Shown here in pieces: positions 10,260 through 20,511 of a stretch of 64,000 nucleotides of DNA. Source of the DNA: Sulfolobus sp. A20 (GTDB lineage Archaea > Thermoproteota > Thermoprotei_A > Sulfolobales > Sulfolobaceae); NCBI RefSeq assembly GCF_001719125.1, contig NZ_CP017006.1, forward strand, positions 1 through 64,000, written 5' to 3'. Under the pieces are notes generated by a model. It was not told where the DNA came from. It saw only the letters and a program-made list of their open reading frames with translations, and did not search any database. Each line of letters starts with the position of its first letter. Positions within the stretch are counted from its first letter, which is position 1. Made by a program: the position numbers and the translations under genes.

Positions 10260-11591
10260 CTATTGAGTATTACTACCTCCACATAAATCTTTCTTTATTA
10301 AGTTCAATAGCTCCCTTGTATAGTTTTGTATAAGACCTTTCAACCTATCATCGTAGTAGTTCACATTTGAATTCCCAAATGATAAATTACTCTTCTTATT
10401 AGCAAGCCGTAGTTCAACATTGTACCAGATCTCATCCTTATCCACTTTTGACGAAATTATATCAGCTACTTTAAGTCTATGCTTCCCTGTTTTCTTGTGC
10501 TTACCTATGTGTACAATTTCTTTACTTTGATTCAAATTATCATAAAACGATAAGAACGGTAATATATATATATCATAGGAATTATCCTTCTTGACGGGTG
10601 TAACTATGAACATTGACTGCCTTCTCAACATAGTAAGATGCTTCCCGTTATCCTTAAAGTAACCGGTGTCTCCCACATTTCTGGGAAGACCAAAGATCCA
10701 CGTATGTATATATGGAGCCGGTTTCTTTTTGCGATCGTTTTTATGTTCTATTCGGTATACATATATCTTGAAATTTGACTTTAAGAAAGCATCTTGAATT
10801 ATTTTTAATGCAATAATTACATCGCTCTTATTACACTGAGTATTAGTTATCACGTCCACCGCCTCATTATTACTCTTGTCCACTAAAGGTGCTAACGGTA
10901 CTGCTGAATTTTCCCATTTGTTGACTTTATTGGTCTTAACATTCTTATTAAAATTGTTATAAAAGGTTCTGAAGGCTTGCTGTATGTCACCGCTGATTAT
11001 GCTTTTACATATATTATCGGCGACCTGGAGGTTGCAGTTCAGTGGAAGGAACCTACCAAATCCTCTATTAGCCCCCTTTCCTATCCCTATATATGCTAAA
11101 GTGATTAAAGTCCCCCCGACAATTAACTCGTCATAACTCGTATTATTTGACGTCCTCAAGATCTCTAACATAAAATGCATTTCATCTAATGGGAGATAAT
11201 CTTGCTTATCGTCCTTCCCCATTAATACTAATTTTACCCTTGCTAAGTCTGAGTATTTATAATTTTGCGTTCTTGATTCACAGTCCTTCACCTTAAACAT
11301 GTATTGAGATGCATTATTAGTAGAGCCCAAAATTTTAGATACATATCCTTCAGCTTCATCATAACTACTTAGATCATTAGCTGAGAACCTATTATAGACC
11401 GTTCTGAGGAACCACCTGAGTCTGCCCACTATTTCGTCCTCATCTACGCAACTTGAAGTATGCCCCTCATAATCTCCTCCCCACCAAGGAGTCACAGACT
11501 TAAAATTGATTCTTGCGGCAACCCTTTTCTCGTAGTAATTATTCACTTCCTGTTTTAGAGAATCTAGTAGGGACTTTGGATCTATGGTCAT
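10260..11591 (-). CDS. cmr1: Cmr1 subunit of type III-B effector (Cas7 group)
   Basis: RAMP protein of 443 aa. The N-terminus has the Cmr1 hallmark SVTPWWGGD and, further on, GRLRWFLRTVY ('iRGxlRwWfR'). GGTLITLAYIGIGKGANRGFG is the Gly-rich RAMP loop. In known Cmr complexes Cmr1 sits at the 3' (spacer) end and is needed for efficient target binding. Its ATG overlaps the cmr5 stop as ATGA, so translation is probably coupled. The C-terminal 150 residues are Lys/Asn-rich and I cannot assign them beyond the family. Confidence 0.88.
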   Translation of the reverse strand: MTIDPKSLLDSLKQEVNNYYEKRVAARINFKSVTPWWGGDYEGHTSSCVDEDEIVGRLRWFLRTVYNRFSANDLSSYDEAEGYVSKILGSTNNASQYMFKVKDCESRTQNYKYSDLARVKLVLMGKDDKQDYLPLDEMHFMLEILRTSNNTSYDELIVGGTLITLAYIGIGKGANRGFGRFLPLNCNLQVADNICKSIISGDIQQAFRTFYNNFNKNVKTNKVNKWENSAVPLAPLVDKSNNEAVDVITNTQCNKSDVIIALKIIQDAFLKSNFKIYVYRIEHKNDRKKKPAPYIHTWIFGLPRNVGDTGYFKDNGKHLTMLRRQSMFIVTPVKKDNSYDIYILPFLSFYDNLNQSKEIVHIGKHKKTGKHRLKVADIISSKVDKDEIWYNVELRLANKKSNLSFGNSNVNYYDDRLKGLIQNYTRELLNLIKKDLCGGSNTQ

Positions 11592-12097
11592 AATGGTAAC
11601 GCCTCCAATACCTTTTTCAACTCATATAAATATGGTAAGAGTAGCCTTTCATCCCTAAAGTCAACGTTATCAGTTATGTTCAAAAGCTCAGTATAAAGCT
11701 TATCGTCAGATAAGGAGTCAAGGTTAGGAATAGGTTTACCTATTTTCTTTAGCGCTTTGATCAAGATTGATATATACCCAGTATAACCCACACCCTCATC
11801 TTTTTTTACCTCATCGCACATATCTTCAAGAGATTTCTTGTCATCAGATTCTATATACTTTAAGACATTCTTTAGTTTTTTGTAATTTTCTACTTTTGAG
11901 AGGTAGAACATAAATGCAGATGAAAAACCGGCTGTAAGCATTAGGGAAGGGAAATCAACTGCTCTCCTCACCAGACCCGCCTTCTTATCTTGCTCATAAG
12001 CGTTTGCTTTTTCGCTCTTTTTACCTTCGTCACTAGCTACACATCCTACTACTTTCCTACCAATATCAGCCGCAAATTTAACGTACTCATTATTCAT
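11588..12097 (-). CDS. cmr5: Cmr5, small subunit of type III-B effector (Cas11)
   Basis: Small, almost all-helical, charged protein of about 169 aa. It has the Cmr5 opening (EYVKFAADIGRKV) and the region RRAVDFPSLMLTAGFSSAFMFYLSK, typical of Cmr5 ('...lP.mi..nGL..tlaFl.sk'). Cmr5 subunits form the inner filament along Cmr4 and help melt and hold the target. The frame can open with GTG at 12106, but AGGTGA lies 5 nt upstream of ATG 12097, so I take the ATG. It lies between cmr4 and cmr1. Confidence 0.88.
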   Translation of the reverse strand: MNNEYVKFAADIGRKVVGCVASDEGKKSEKANAYEQDKKAGLVRRAVDFPSLMLTAGFSSAFMFYLSKVENYKKLKNVLKYIESDDKKSLEDMCDEVKKDEGVGYTGYISILIKALKKIGKPIPNLDSLSDDKLYTELLNITDNVDFRDERLLLPYLYELKKVLEALPL

Positions 12098-12108
12098 GAA
12101 ATTCACCT

Positions 12109-12927
12109 TTAAGACTTCTTACATTCTATTACCTTCATCTTTATAAGACCCTTTCCAATAGTCTCCTTACCTCCTATGAATACCGCCTTGTTGTTAAAAT
12201 TTTCCAGAAACTGCTTGGCAACGTCATTACCACTTTTAATAAGATCCTCGCATACACTATTCTCTCTATCCCCATCTATAACTCCTCCTATTAATATTGT
12301 ACCGTGGGGTATGTACTCTTCGGTCCAGATATTGTTAGACTTTTTAGTCTTATCTACAAGCACGTTTCTTGTAACTCTAATTAGTGAGGACTCTACGAGT
12401 TGTAAGCCTATCTCGTTATCTAGTACGTAGCTCTTTTCCCTAATGAGCTTACCAAGGTTTCTGATCTCGTCAGTTAAAGTAAGTACTTTCTTACTACTCA
12501 CACTGCCTAGGAGTACGCTTATACTTTTACTTTTATCCTCGTTATCCTCTTTATATAGAGATTTAAAGTCACATTCGAGAACACTTAAAAGGTCTTCCAC
12601 CCTATTAATCAGATACTCAGTAGTAATATACACGTAACCTTCATTTAAGCTAGCTGTGGGGTATAATATTGGTATGAGATCCGTTAATATAAATTTTCCC
12701 ATGTTAGAGGTATCTTCTGTCTCGCTCCCGAAAACACAAGTAGCCAAATCTTTTTTATTCTTCTGGAGAAGGTGGGACTTTAACACTCCCTTAAAACTTG
12801 AACCATAGATTATTGGGTACCCCATGGAGTCTCTCTGGAACGGTAGATCTACTACTCCGGGAGACCTCCCAGCACCTACATGCACTGGCGTTACAGCATA
12901 GGAAAGAAATAAGTACTTCGACCCCAT
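12109..12927 (-). CDS. cmr4: Cmr4, backbone and target-RNA-cleaving subunit of type III-B effector
   Basis: RAMP/Cas7 protein of 272 aa. The thumb/catalytic loop reads GVVDLPFQRD, and D27 corresponds to the Asp that cleaves target RNA every 6 nt in studied Cmr4 proteins. PIIYGSSFKGVLKSH is the conserved RAMP loop, CVFGSETEDTSNMGKF the Cmr4 'vFGs..... G.v.f.D' strand, and FIGGKETIGKGLIKMK the C-terminal Gly-rich motif. It is first in the cmr operon. A TATA box about 26 bp upstream of the ATG points to a leaderless transcript. Confidence 0.93.
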   Translation of the reverse strand: MGSKYLFLSYAVTPVHVGAGRSPGVVDLPFQRDSMGYPIIYGSSFKGVLKSHLLQKNKKDLATCVFGSETEDTSNMGKFILTDLIPILYPTASLNEGYVYITTEYLINRVEDLLSVLECDFKSLYKEDNEDKSKSISVLLGSVSSKKVLTLTDEIRNLGKLIREKSYVLDNEIGLQLVESSLIRVTRNVLVDKTKKSNNIWTEEYIPHGTILIGGVIDGDRENSVCEDLIKSGNDVAKQFLENFNNKAVFIGGKETIGKGLIKMKVIECKKS

Positions 12928-13880
12928 TATTATTTACTCTACAAAGGATAATATAAACATTTATGGAACCTAGTTAATGAATTTCTGACCCTTTAATATG
13001 AGATCTATCACAAACAACTTTATATTTATTAGTCTCAGTTCCATACATGCGGACGTAGTACTATTATATCGTGTAAACGATGCTAGCCCATTTACTCCCA
13101 CCTCCTTTAAGGACATCACCTATACACTACATTGTGTACACCTCAAGGTACGCGCGATAGCCGTCAATCGCCTACGCTTGGGCTAATTTACATCTCTTAA
13201 ATATCTTCACTTCCGAGAACACTGCGAGCATTTTTAGACTATTAAATCTTGTATATCTCCTCTTCATTTCAGATTGCATTGCTCAATAAGTCATGAAAGC
13301 TGTATCTTTTTCATTACTATCATCATATTTGAGCTAACTTGATGAGTAAAGGGTAATTATCATCTATACTTCCACTTAAGGTGACAATTATTACTCTAAG
13401 GTACGTACCCTAAGCCCTTAATCTGTATACGGCCCCCCTAACTTGACCACATACGTAATAATTGTTAACTTATTAGCTTTTTCGTAACTTAACTATTAGA
13501 TTCCCAAAACAATAAATTACTTCGTATTATGACGGCTTATACAAACTCAAACCTCACCACAAAATACTAGTTATTCATTGTCTCCTCTTACTACAACCAT
13601 TCAACTAATAAACTAGGTTTACGGAACTGAGACAATTAGAGAATTAAACCTCTTTCTCCTTTTTATAATACATCTTTAAACCGGCTAAAAACTTGAAGAG
13701 TCTCCCCCCACCAAAGAGTGCACACTCAACTGTCTCTTCTTCACAACTCTATTCCTTATCTGATTGTCAGTCATGTTAACTGTCCTTTTCCCCTTAGATA
13801 GTTTACTTCATCGATTCATCTTTATATTTCTCGTGTATCGAGAGAATCAGAGAACCATTTTTTATGGGGAAGTGTTATAT
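12928..13880. other. Non-coding stretch between the cmr promoter and array B
   Basis: About 950 bp with no credible gene. The short frames lack ribosome sites, codon pattern or recognisable products. It lies beyond the leader-distal end of array B, so some of it may be decayed old array, but I find no repeat-like core here. Confidence 0.6.
12948..12957 (-). promoter_or_regulatory. Probable promoter (TATA box) of the cmr operon
   Basis: On the minus strand GTTTATATTAT is centred about 26 bp upstream of the cmr4 ATG (12927). That is the usual TATA-to-start distance in Sulfolobales, so transcription should begin at or next to the ATG. No SD lies before cmr4, whereas genes inside the operon have GGTG-type SDs. 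Confidence 0.6.
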
Positions 13881-16800
13881 CTTCCAATCCCTTGTGGGAC
13901 GCATCGTAGTATATTCCCAGTTTACTTCAATGTATCAAGTTTTGTCTTTCAATCCCTTATGGGATGCATCTTGACAACTTAACAGTAGACGATATCTATA
14001 AGCTAATAAGCTTTCAATCCCGTTTGGGATGCATCTCTTCTACTTGAGTCCACATTCGGACTTGACCTCTTCGGCTTTCAATCCCGTTTAGGATGCATCT
14101 TTACGCAATAACAGCATATGTTCAACTGCCTACTGGCTTTCAATCCCGTTTGGGATGCATCTTTAATTCTCCAACTCCTTCAACATAGTAAGCTACCTTT
14201 CAATCCCGTTTGGGATGCATCGAAAAAGTACTGCGGAAATAGGGAATAAAATTATAAATCTAACTTTTAATCCCGTTAAGGATGCATCAGAGTTTTTTTG
14301 GTAAAAGAAGGTAAAAGTATAAAATTTGACTTTCAATCCCGTTAAGGATGCATCAAATGTGTGAAGCACAAATCGATCCCCAAATCCAGGAATTCTTTCA
14401 ATCCCGTTAAGGATACATCTCGTGTTCTTAGCCAATTTGTACAACAAATAACAAAGTGACTTTCAATCCCGTTAAGGATACATCTTGAGCAGACACAGGA
14501 ATAGCATGGGTTGGAACAATTTAGCTTTCAATCCCGTTAAGGATGCATCGAGGAAGATAAGGACACTGATCCTCGTAACTGATGGCATCTTTCAATCCCG
14601 TTAAGGATGCATCGGAACCGTATAAGGAATACATACATAGGGCATGGGGGACCTTTCAATCCCGTTAAGGATGCATCAGGTGGTGAGACATTCCTTTACC
14701 TAAATCAAACTATAACTTTCAATCCCGTTAAGGATGCATCAGATCCACCTAGCGTTACTAAGTTTACGGAAAGAGAGACTTTCAATCCCGTTAAGGATGC
14801 ATCGGGATCTTTGATGTAATTTACGGTCTATCGTTCCTAGGCTTTCAATCCCGTTAAGGATGCATCGTGAACTGGGATTACTAAAGTGGGAAAATGAGGA
14901 TAAGCACTTTCAATCCCGTTAAGGATGCATCAAGCCACAATATTATGCTTTAGCAAAAATACAAGTACATACTTTCAATCCCGTTAAGGATGCATCGTCT
15001 ATTATATGTCACTGATTACCAATGTTAAAATTGACTTTCAATCCCGTTAAGGATGCATCTCATATAAGCTGTATGATTGCCATACAATTTTGTAAACCTT
15101 TCAATCCCGTTAAGGATGCATCAGTAAACAAACATTTGCTCTAGTTCAGCAGAGCACACAGTTCTTTCAATCCCGTTAAGGATGCATCCATACCGAATGG
15201 GGCACAGAGTCACAATGTTGCTTATGTCTTTCAATCCCGTTAAGGATGCATCAAAAAATCAATTTCTATAGTATAAAGATTTTAGAAGAAATCTTTCAAT
15301 CCCGTTAAGGATGCATCAAAAAAATATGATATAAACTTTTTATACAAAAGATTTCTATTCTTTCAATCCCGTTAAGGATGCATCCAGTCTCAAACCACAC
15401 AAACCCAAATTAAACAAAAATCCTCTTTCAATCCCGTTAAGGATGCATCTTGATGAGAGCAGACCCAGTAACAGCTATGAATTCTTTTTACTTTCAATCC
15501 CGTTAAGGATGCATCTTTTTTTATACGCAGATGTTAATAAACTGAAAATAGTTTACTTTCAATCCCGTTAAGGATGCATCGTTTGGATGCTGGGTCTGCA
15601 CCGTAGTCAAGAACGATACTTTCAATCCCGTTAAGGATGCATCAGTAAACAAACATTTGCTCTAGTTCAGCAGAGCACACAGTTCTTTCAATCCCGTTAA
15701 GGATGCATCCATACCGAATGGGGCACAGAGTCACAATGTTGCTTATGTCTTTCAATCCCGTTAAGGATGCATCAAAAAATCAATTTCTATAGTATAAAGA
15801 TTTTAGAAGAAATCTTTCAATCCCGTTAAGGATGCATCAAAAAAATATGATATAAACTTTTTATACAAAAGATTTCTATTCTTTCAATCCCGTTAAGGAT
15901 GCATCCAGTCTCAAACCACACAAACCCAAATTAAACAAAAAATCCTCTTTCAATCCCGTTAAGGATGCATCTTGATGAGAGCAGACCCAGTAACAGCTAT
16001 GAATTCTTTTTACTTTCAATCCCGTTAAGGATGCATCTTTTTTTATACGCAGATGTTAATAAACTGAAAATAGTTTACTTTCAATCCCGTTAAGGATGCA
16101 TCGTTTGGATGCTGGGTCTGCACCGTAGTCAAGAACGATACTTTCAATCCCGTTAAGGATGCATCTATAAAAGGTTTATTAATATACGTTTTCATAATTT
16201 CTTTCTTTCAATCCCGTTAAGGATGCATCAGGGTGGCTAATGAGAGATGGTGAAACTGTTGAGATACTTTCAATCCCGTTAAGGATGCATCCGGACATAC
16301 TAATAGCGCTTAGCCAAGAACCTTTAACAACTTTCAATCCCGTTAAGGATGCATCTTGCAGAGTTCACAGGTCACAAGTTAACTAAAAGACCTTTCAATC
16401 CCGTTAAGGATGCATCAGTAAACAAAATGTGTTGGTCTACAAACTTAATGTCAGAGATCTTTCAATCCCGTTAAGGATGCATCAAATCACTATTTTTTAG
16501 ACCTATGTTTTTACAAAATTATACCTTTCAATCCCGTTAAGGATGCATCACAAAGAGAGCTATGAGCTTGGCTGTGACTGTCATGACTTTCAATCCCGTT
16601 AAGGATGCATCATATTCTCTTCTAACACTTCATAGTCTTCTAATGTGTTGCTTTCAATCCCGTTAAGGATGCATCCATCCCTATTAACATTAAGGATCCC
16701 AGAGGATGGGCCTTTCAATCCCGTTAAGGATGCATCAAAAGGCTAGTAGTTAAAGATGAGCTCAACGTTTACGTCTTTCAATCCCGTTAAGGATGCATCT

Positions 16801-18271
16801 GTGATGAATATTATTCGTTATGAGCCCCTAGATTTTAGCTTTCAATCCCGTTAAGGATGCATCACTATTTTTCTCTTGATGTGCCCCCTAAATTTTGTGA
16901 ACCCTTTCAATCCCGTTAAGGATGCATCAATATCTCACTGATCTTATACTTTATCATTCCAATCTCCTTTCAATCCCGTTAAGGATGCATCTGCGAGATA
17001 AGGAAAGGAGTCCAGCAATCGAATCAATCTTTCAATCCCGTTAAGGATGCATCTAAAGATTATTACCTTATTATAAGGGTGAAACAAATGACTTTCAATC
17101 CCGTTAAGGATGCATCTTAAAGTCAGTGATTGGTAATAGGAAAATTATTGGACATTTCTTTCAATCCCGTTAAGGATGCATCAAGAGGATAGCTGAGAAG
17201 TTTAAAGAGAAATATGGAGTCTTTCAATCCCGTTAAGGATGCATCGTTGAGAGTAAGACCTAGGGAAGGGTTTGATATATTTGCTCTCTTTCAATCCCGT
17301 TAAGGATGCATCTAAAAGGTGCGGATAAGGGTAAAAAGTACGTATTAGACTTTCAATCCCGTTAAGGATGCATCCTAGCGTTGAAACGTAACATCACTAG
17401 GAGCGAGCTTATACTTTCAATCCCGTTAAGGATGCATCAAAAAACTAATTTTTCGATTTTTTCAAAAAGGCTTAACTTTCAATCCCGTTAAGGATGCATC
17501 GTTACTCACGACATGGTCTTTTCGGCAATAAAGAGATTAACTTTCAATCCCGTTAAGGATGCATCAAACCTATGGAAAATTAACCCCTTAAACTTCAAGA
17601 TGTCTTTCAATCCCGTTAAGGATGCATCCCAGATACATCGCCAGAAGGTACACCGAAACTGTTATACCTTTCAATCCCGTTAAGGATGCATCTGATTTCT
17701 TGTGATCTTATGCGAAATCTTGCGAAATCTCTTTCAATCCCGTTAAGGATGCATCAAAGAACCTGCAGGAACTCTGGCACGGGATAAAAAATAGCTTTCA
17801 ATCCCGTTAAGGATGCATCATCAAGGTAAACCCTCAGACTATATAGTGACTCCTTCCCTCTTTCAATCCCGTTAAGGATGCATCTTGTTTACTCCCCAGT
17901 GTACACTTAATAAAAAAAGGACTTTCAATCCCGTTAAGGATGCATCCTAATATAATCTAGATCTTTGCCCTCCATTTTATAATAACTTTCAATCCCGTTA
18001 AGGATGCATCGCTGGGCCAACGACAGAAGCTACATCTTTCATTGCATTATCTTTCAATCCCGTTAAGGATGCATCATATTCAAAGTGCGTATACTTATAA
18101 ACTCTCTGACATTTTCTTTCAATCCCGTTAAGGATGCATCCTTCTATAAACTGTTGAATTTCCTCTTTTGTCCCAATAACTTTCAATCCCGTTAAGGATG
18201 CATCATATCATTCCAGCGGATCAAATGGGAAATCATATCCACGTAACTTTCAATCCCGTTAAGGATGCATC
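13881..18271 (-). CRISPR. CRISPR array B, about 69 repeats of 25 nt
   Basis: About 69 copies of a 25-nt repeat reading, on the plus strand, CTTTCAATCCCGTTAAGG plus ATGCATC, with spacers of about 36-43 nt. On the minus strand the repeat ends ATTGAAAG, the standard Sulfolobales crRNA 5' handle, so transcription runs leftward from a leader at 18272 onward. In agreement, the repeats at the left (leader-distal) end are degenerate: 13881 has CTTGTGGGACGCATC, 13946 has CTTATGGGATGCATC, and 14011-14221 have CGTTTGGGATGCATC or a close variant. Units between 15123 and about 16165 form a tandem duplication of eight repeat-spacers. Confidence 0.98.
15123..16165 (-). repeat. Tandem duplication of eight repeat-spacer units in array B
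   Basis: The spacers starting at 15123 (AGTAAACAAACATTTGC...), then CATACCGAATGG..., through to GTTTGGATGCTGGG... at 15581, recur in the same order from 15644 to 16103 and beyond. The offset is 521-522 bp. The only difference I see is one extra A in the A-run of the fifth spacer (near 15940). This is most simply unequal recombination between repeats rather than repeated acquisition. Confidence 0.95.
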
Positions 18272-18757
18272 TGATTTGTTTATTAACCCCTATGCCTTAT
18301 CTTCTCCTTCCCCTATAATAAATTTTACTTTACTCACCTTCCCCTATCATGCGAGGGTTTTTCCTAGTAATAGTCTTTAACGTTTTTCCCTCGCATGGAC
18401 TTTTAATTTATTTGAAAGTTTGGGTTAATTTATAAACGTTTAATTCACCAAATGATTATCGCAACTCTCGCATTGAGACTCATACTTTCACACTTTTAAA
18501 CCACTTAATGAAGACGGATAAATACTGTTTGAATTAACGTACATTAGGGTTGTTACATCGTAATAAGACGTTTAAAGATTTATTGAAAATGATAGAATAT
18601 ATAAAACGATTTTTAAGACTACGTTATAGTTATGTTTATAAAGAGGCTTAAATAAGCGCGTTGTAACGTAAAAATTGGATTGACGTTAGAATAAAAAGGT
18701 TTTATTAGGATATAAAATCTATTCTTCTTATATCTAAATAAATCTATATTTTCCCCC
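18272..18757 (-). promoter_or_regulatory. Leader of array B
   Basis: AT-rich gene-free region adjoining the youngest repeat. On the minus strand, TTTATTATAG (complement of 18312-18327) is a good TATA box about 45 bp before the first repeat, which puts the start about 20 nt upstream of the array. A 10-bp inverted repeat, CATGCGAGGG (18348-18357) and CCCTCGCATG (18388-18397), flanks a 30-bp loop just upstream of the TATA box and may be a protein site. No cas1/cas2 genes are adjacent, unlike many Sulfolobales leaders. Confidence 0.7.
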
Positions 18758-18838
18758 TTTTATATATACTATACACGTGAATTAGCAATAATTTTTACTT
18801 TATATATACTATACACGTGAATTAGCAATAATTTTTAC
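18758..18838. repeat. Two tandem copies of a 40-bp unit
   Basis: The unit TTATATATACTATACACGTG plus AATTAGCAATAATTTTTAC occurs twice head to tail, with period 40 and no mismatches that I see. It contains a TATA-like string and the palindrome CACGTG. It lies at the outer edge of the array B leader, just before MITE copy 2. Its function is unknown; it could be a duplicated promoter or a recent replication-slippage product. Confidence 0.8.
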
Positions 18839-18923
18839 CCATATTTTTCTGTATCTTTTGCTTTTCTTTCATAGTTGAGGAAAGCTTCATAGGTGGGGAT
18901 GTAAAAAATATTTCCATTTTGTG

Positions 18924-19158
18924 GTGTGTGGACAACAATTTGGTTGTTTTGATATAAATTGAATTTTCTTTAGATGGAAAAGTATTTCGTGTGAGGCAAC
19001 TCATCTATTGGGACGAGTAGATGAATGGGTTTGATTTCCTAACACTCACCTTACTCAACAAGAAACACAATAACGAGATGGCTAAAAATATTCTTCAACA
19101 CAATTTACTCGAAATCTATTGACATAAGTTGAAGTGGACAAAATTGTTGTCCACAAAC
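18924..19158 (+). mobile_element. MITE-like element, copy 2
   Basis: Starts GTGTGTGGACAACAATTT and ends AAATTGTTGTCCACA. The interior contains GATATAAATTGAATTTTC, ATGGGTTTGATTTCCTA and AACAAGAAACACAATAACGA, shared with copy 1 (reverse complement) and copy 3. No coding capacity. It lies between the array B leader region and the decayed segment that follows. Confidence 0.85.
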
Positions 19159-20256
19159 CTCGTCTGTGTAGACAACCTTATAGGATAGTAAAGAAATCTC
19201 TTTAACTTTATTTTTACTCTCCTCTAACAGAAAAGAACATTATCTGAAGCTTATGATCTCTCCATACGTTATGGGATTCCTTTATACCTAAAGGAGACCA
19301 AAAATTTGGGAATCTTAACACAAAATCTGGGGAAGCGTTGTATTTTCCTGAAAAAGAATGAAGGCTTCTTAAAGAGGTTTATAGGAAGTTTTAATATATT
19401 ATTATCTTTAATCTATTTCTTTGCCGTAATTTGGCCTCATTTTCCTTTCTCTGGTATATATTACGATATAGATAATTAAGGGGCAATATGAATACCTTTT
19501 TATCCCGGTGCCAGACGCTTCATACATGAATTGGTATTATCTTTATAAATGTTCTTTACTTTAGACCAAATATACGCTAAACACCTAGGAAATATTTCAG
19601 AAGAGCTTAGGGGTTGGAAATAGAACGAACCGCTATTCTGTAATCAGCGTATCCAGTGTTATAGGAATATACCTTACAGGAGGAGAGACGTCTATCTGAA
19701 GTGGTTGAGGAAAGTAGAGGAGGATAAACGAAACCTACGCAGAAGTATGAAGGTACGGGAATCGGTTAAGGTTCTCTCTGGCCGAGGAATTTTATAATTT
19801 TATGAAGAAAATCGAAAAATATAAGAGTATACCATTAAGCAGGGGTACATAGGACTACGCTATAAACATAAGAAATTGATAAAGCAGTAAATAAATTCGT
19901 TTTTTACGAAATACTACCTACATAATAGCGTAGAATACCAAATTGGTAGATAGTTAGTGGGTAAACCAGAACGTAAGGGCTGCCGTGTTCATTCCACTAG
20001 TACCTACGATAAATGAAGACGGGGGAGAGCAAAAGTTACGAAATTACGTTAGCAGGATATACGAAAGTAATTTTGAAACTCGAATAAATTTCAGTCTCCT
20101 AATGCTGCGTTAAATGCGAAGAAAAATTAAATTCGAATTTTAAGATAATAAGCGATAGACTAAGGGAAGAATTTCTGGAAGGGAGGGGAAACTGGAAATT
20201 CTAGATAAGGTAATTGACCCAAGGGTACTGAATTACTGTAATCCGTAATGCTTGTA
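19159..20256. other. Decayed region without intact genes
   Basis: About 1.1 kb in which all frames are closed repeatedly, although parts look formerly coding (Arg/Lys/Glu-rich stretches near 19660-19780 and 20120-20220). It ends in a TnpB C-terminal relic, so it may be the body of a dead IS200/IS605-family element, but I could not align it to TnpB with confidence. No RNA gene seen. Confidence 0.5.
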
Positions 20257-20460
20257 ACTTAATGTATGTGGAGGGAAGACTAAAAGATGACTGAAGACTC
20301 AAGCCATTGCTTGAAGAGTGCTCTAAAGCCCACTAGCTATGAAGTGGTGAAGGTGGTAAACCAGTGAACCGCTCTAAGGGGAGAAGGTCAGCCTCATAGA
20401 TAAACCGTAGTCGTGGTAGTACTTAAGAGATTGTCAGCCCCTTACCCTAGAGCAAAGGTG
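20257..20460 (+). pseudogene. TnpB (IS200/IS605 family) C-terminal remnant with right end
   Basis: In one frame 20293-20367 reads ...CLKSALKPTSYEVVK then VVNQ and stop. The string LKPTSYEVxK recurs at the ends of the relics at 38220 and 60112 (LKPTSYEVMK, LKPTSCEAMK) in the same context, directly before a conserved ACCGCTCTAAGGGG segment. The repeated occurrence and the LDEW(V/T)LKPTS context fit the tail of a Sulfolobales TnpB; the identification is from pattern memory, not an alignment. Confidence 0.5.
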
Positions 20461-20511
20461 ATTTAAGTAACATTGATTAAGTAGATCTCTATATATAAAT
20501 TATGAAAAAAT

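Noticed and set aside
13764-13982. 72-codon frame before array B
   Set aside because: Runs into the first repeats, has no SD, and its product has no family features.
14193-18380. Open frames with repeated FNPVKDAS or SLTGLK peptides inside array B
   Set aside because: Repeat translation artefacts in the array, not genes.
19159-20256. Intact transposase in the decayed region
   Set aside because: All frames carry multiple stops and no motif of TnpA or TnpB could be placed with confidence.
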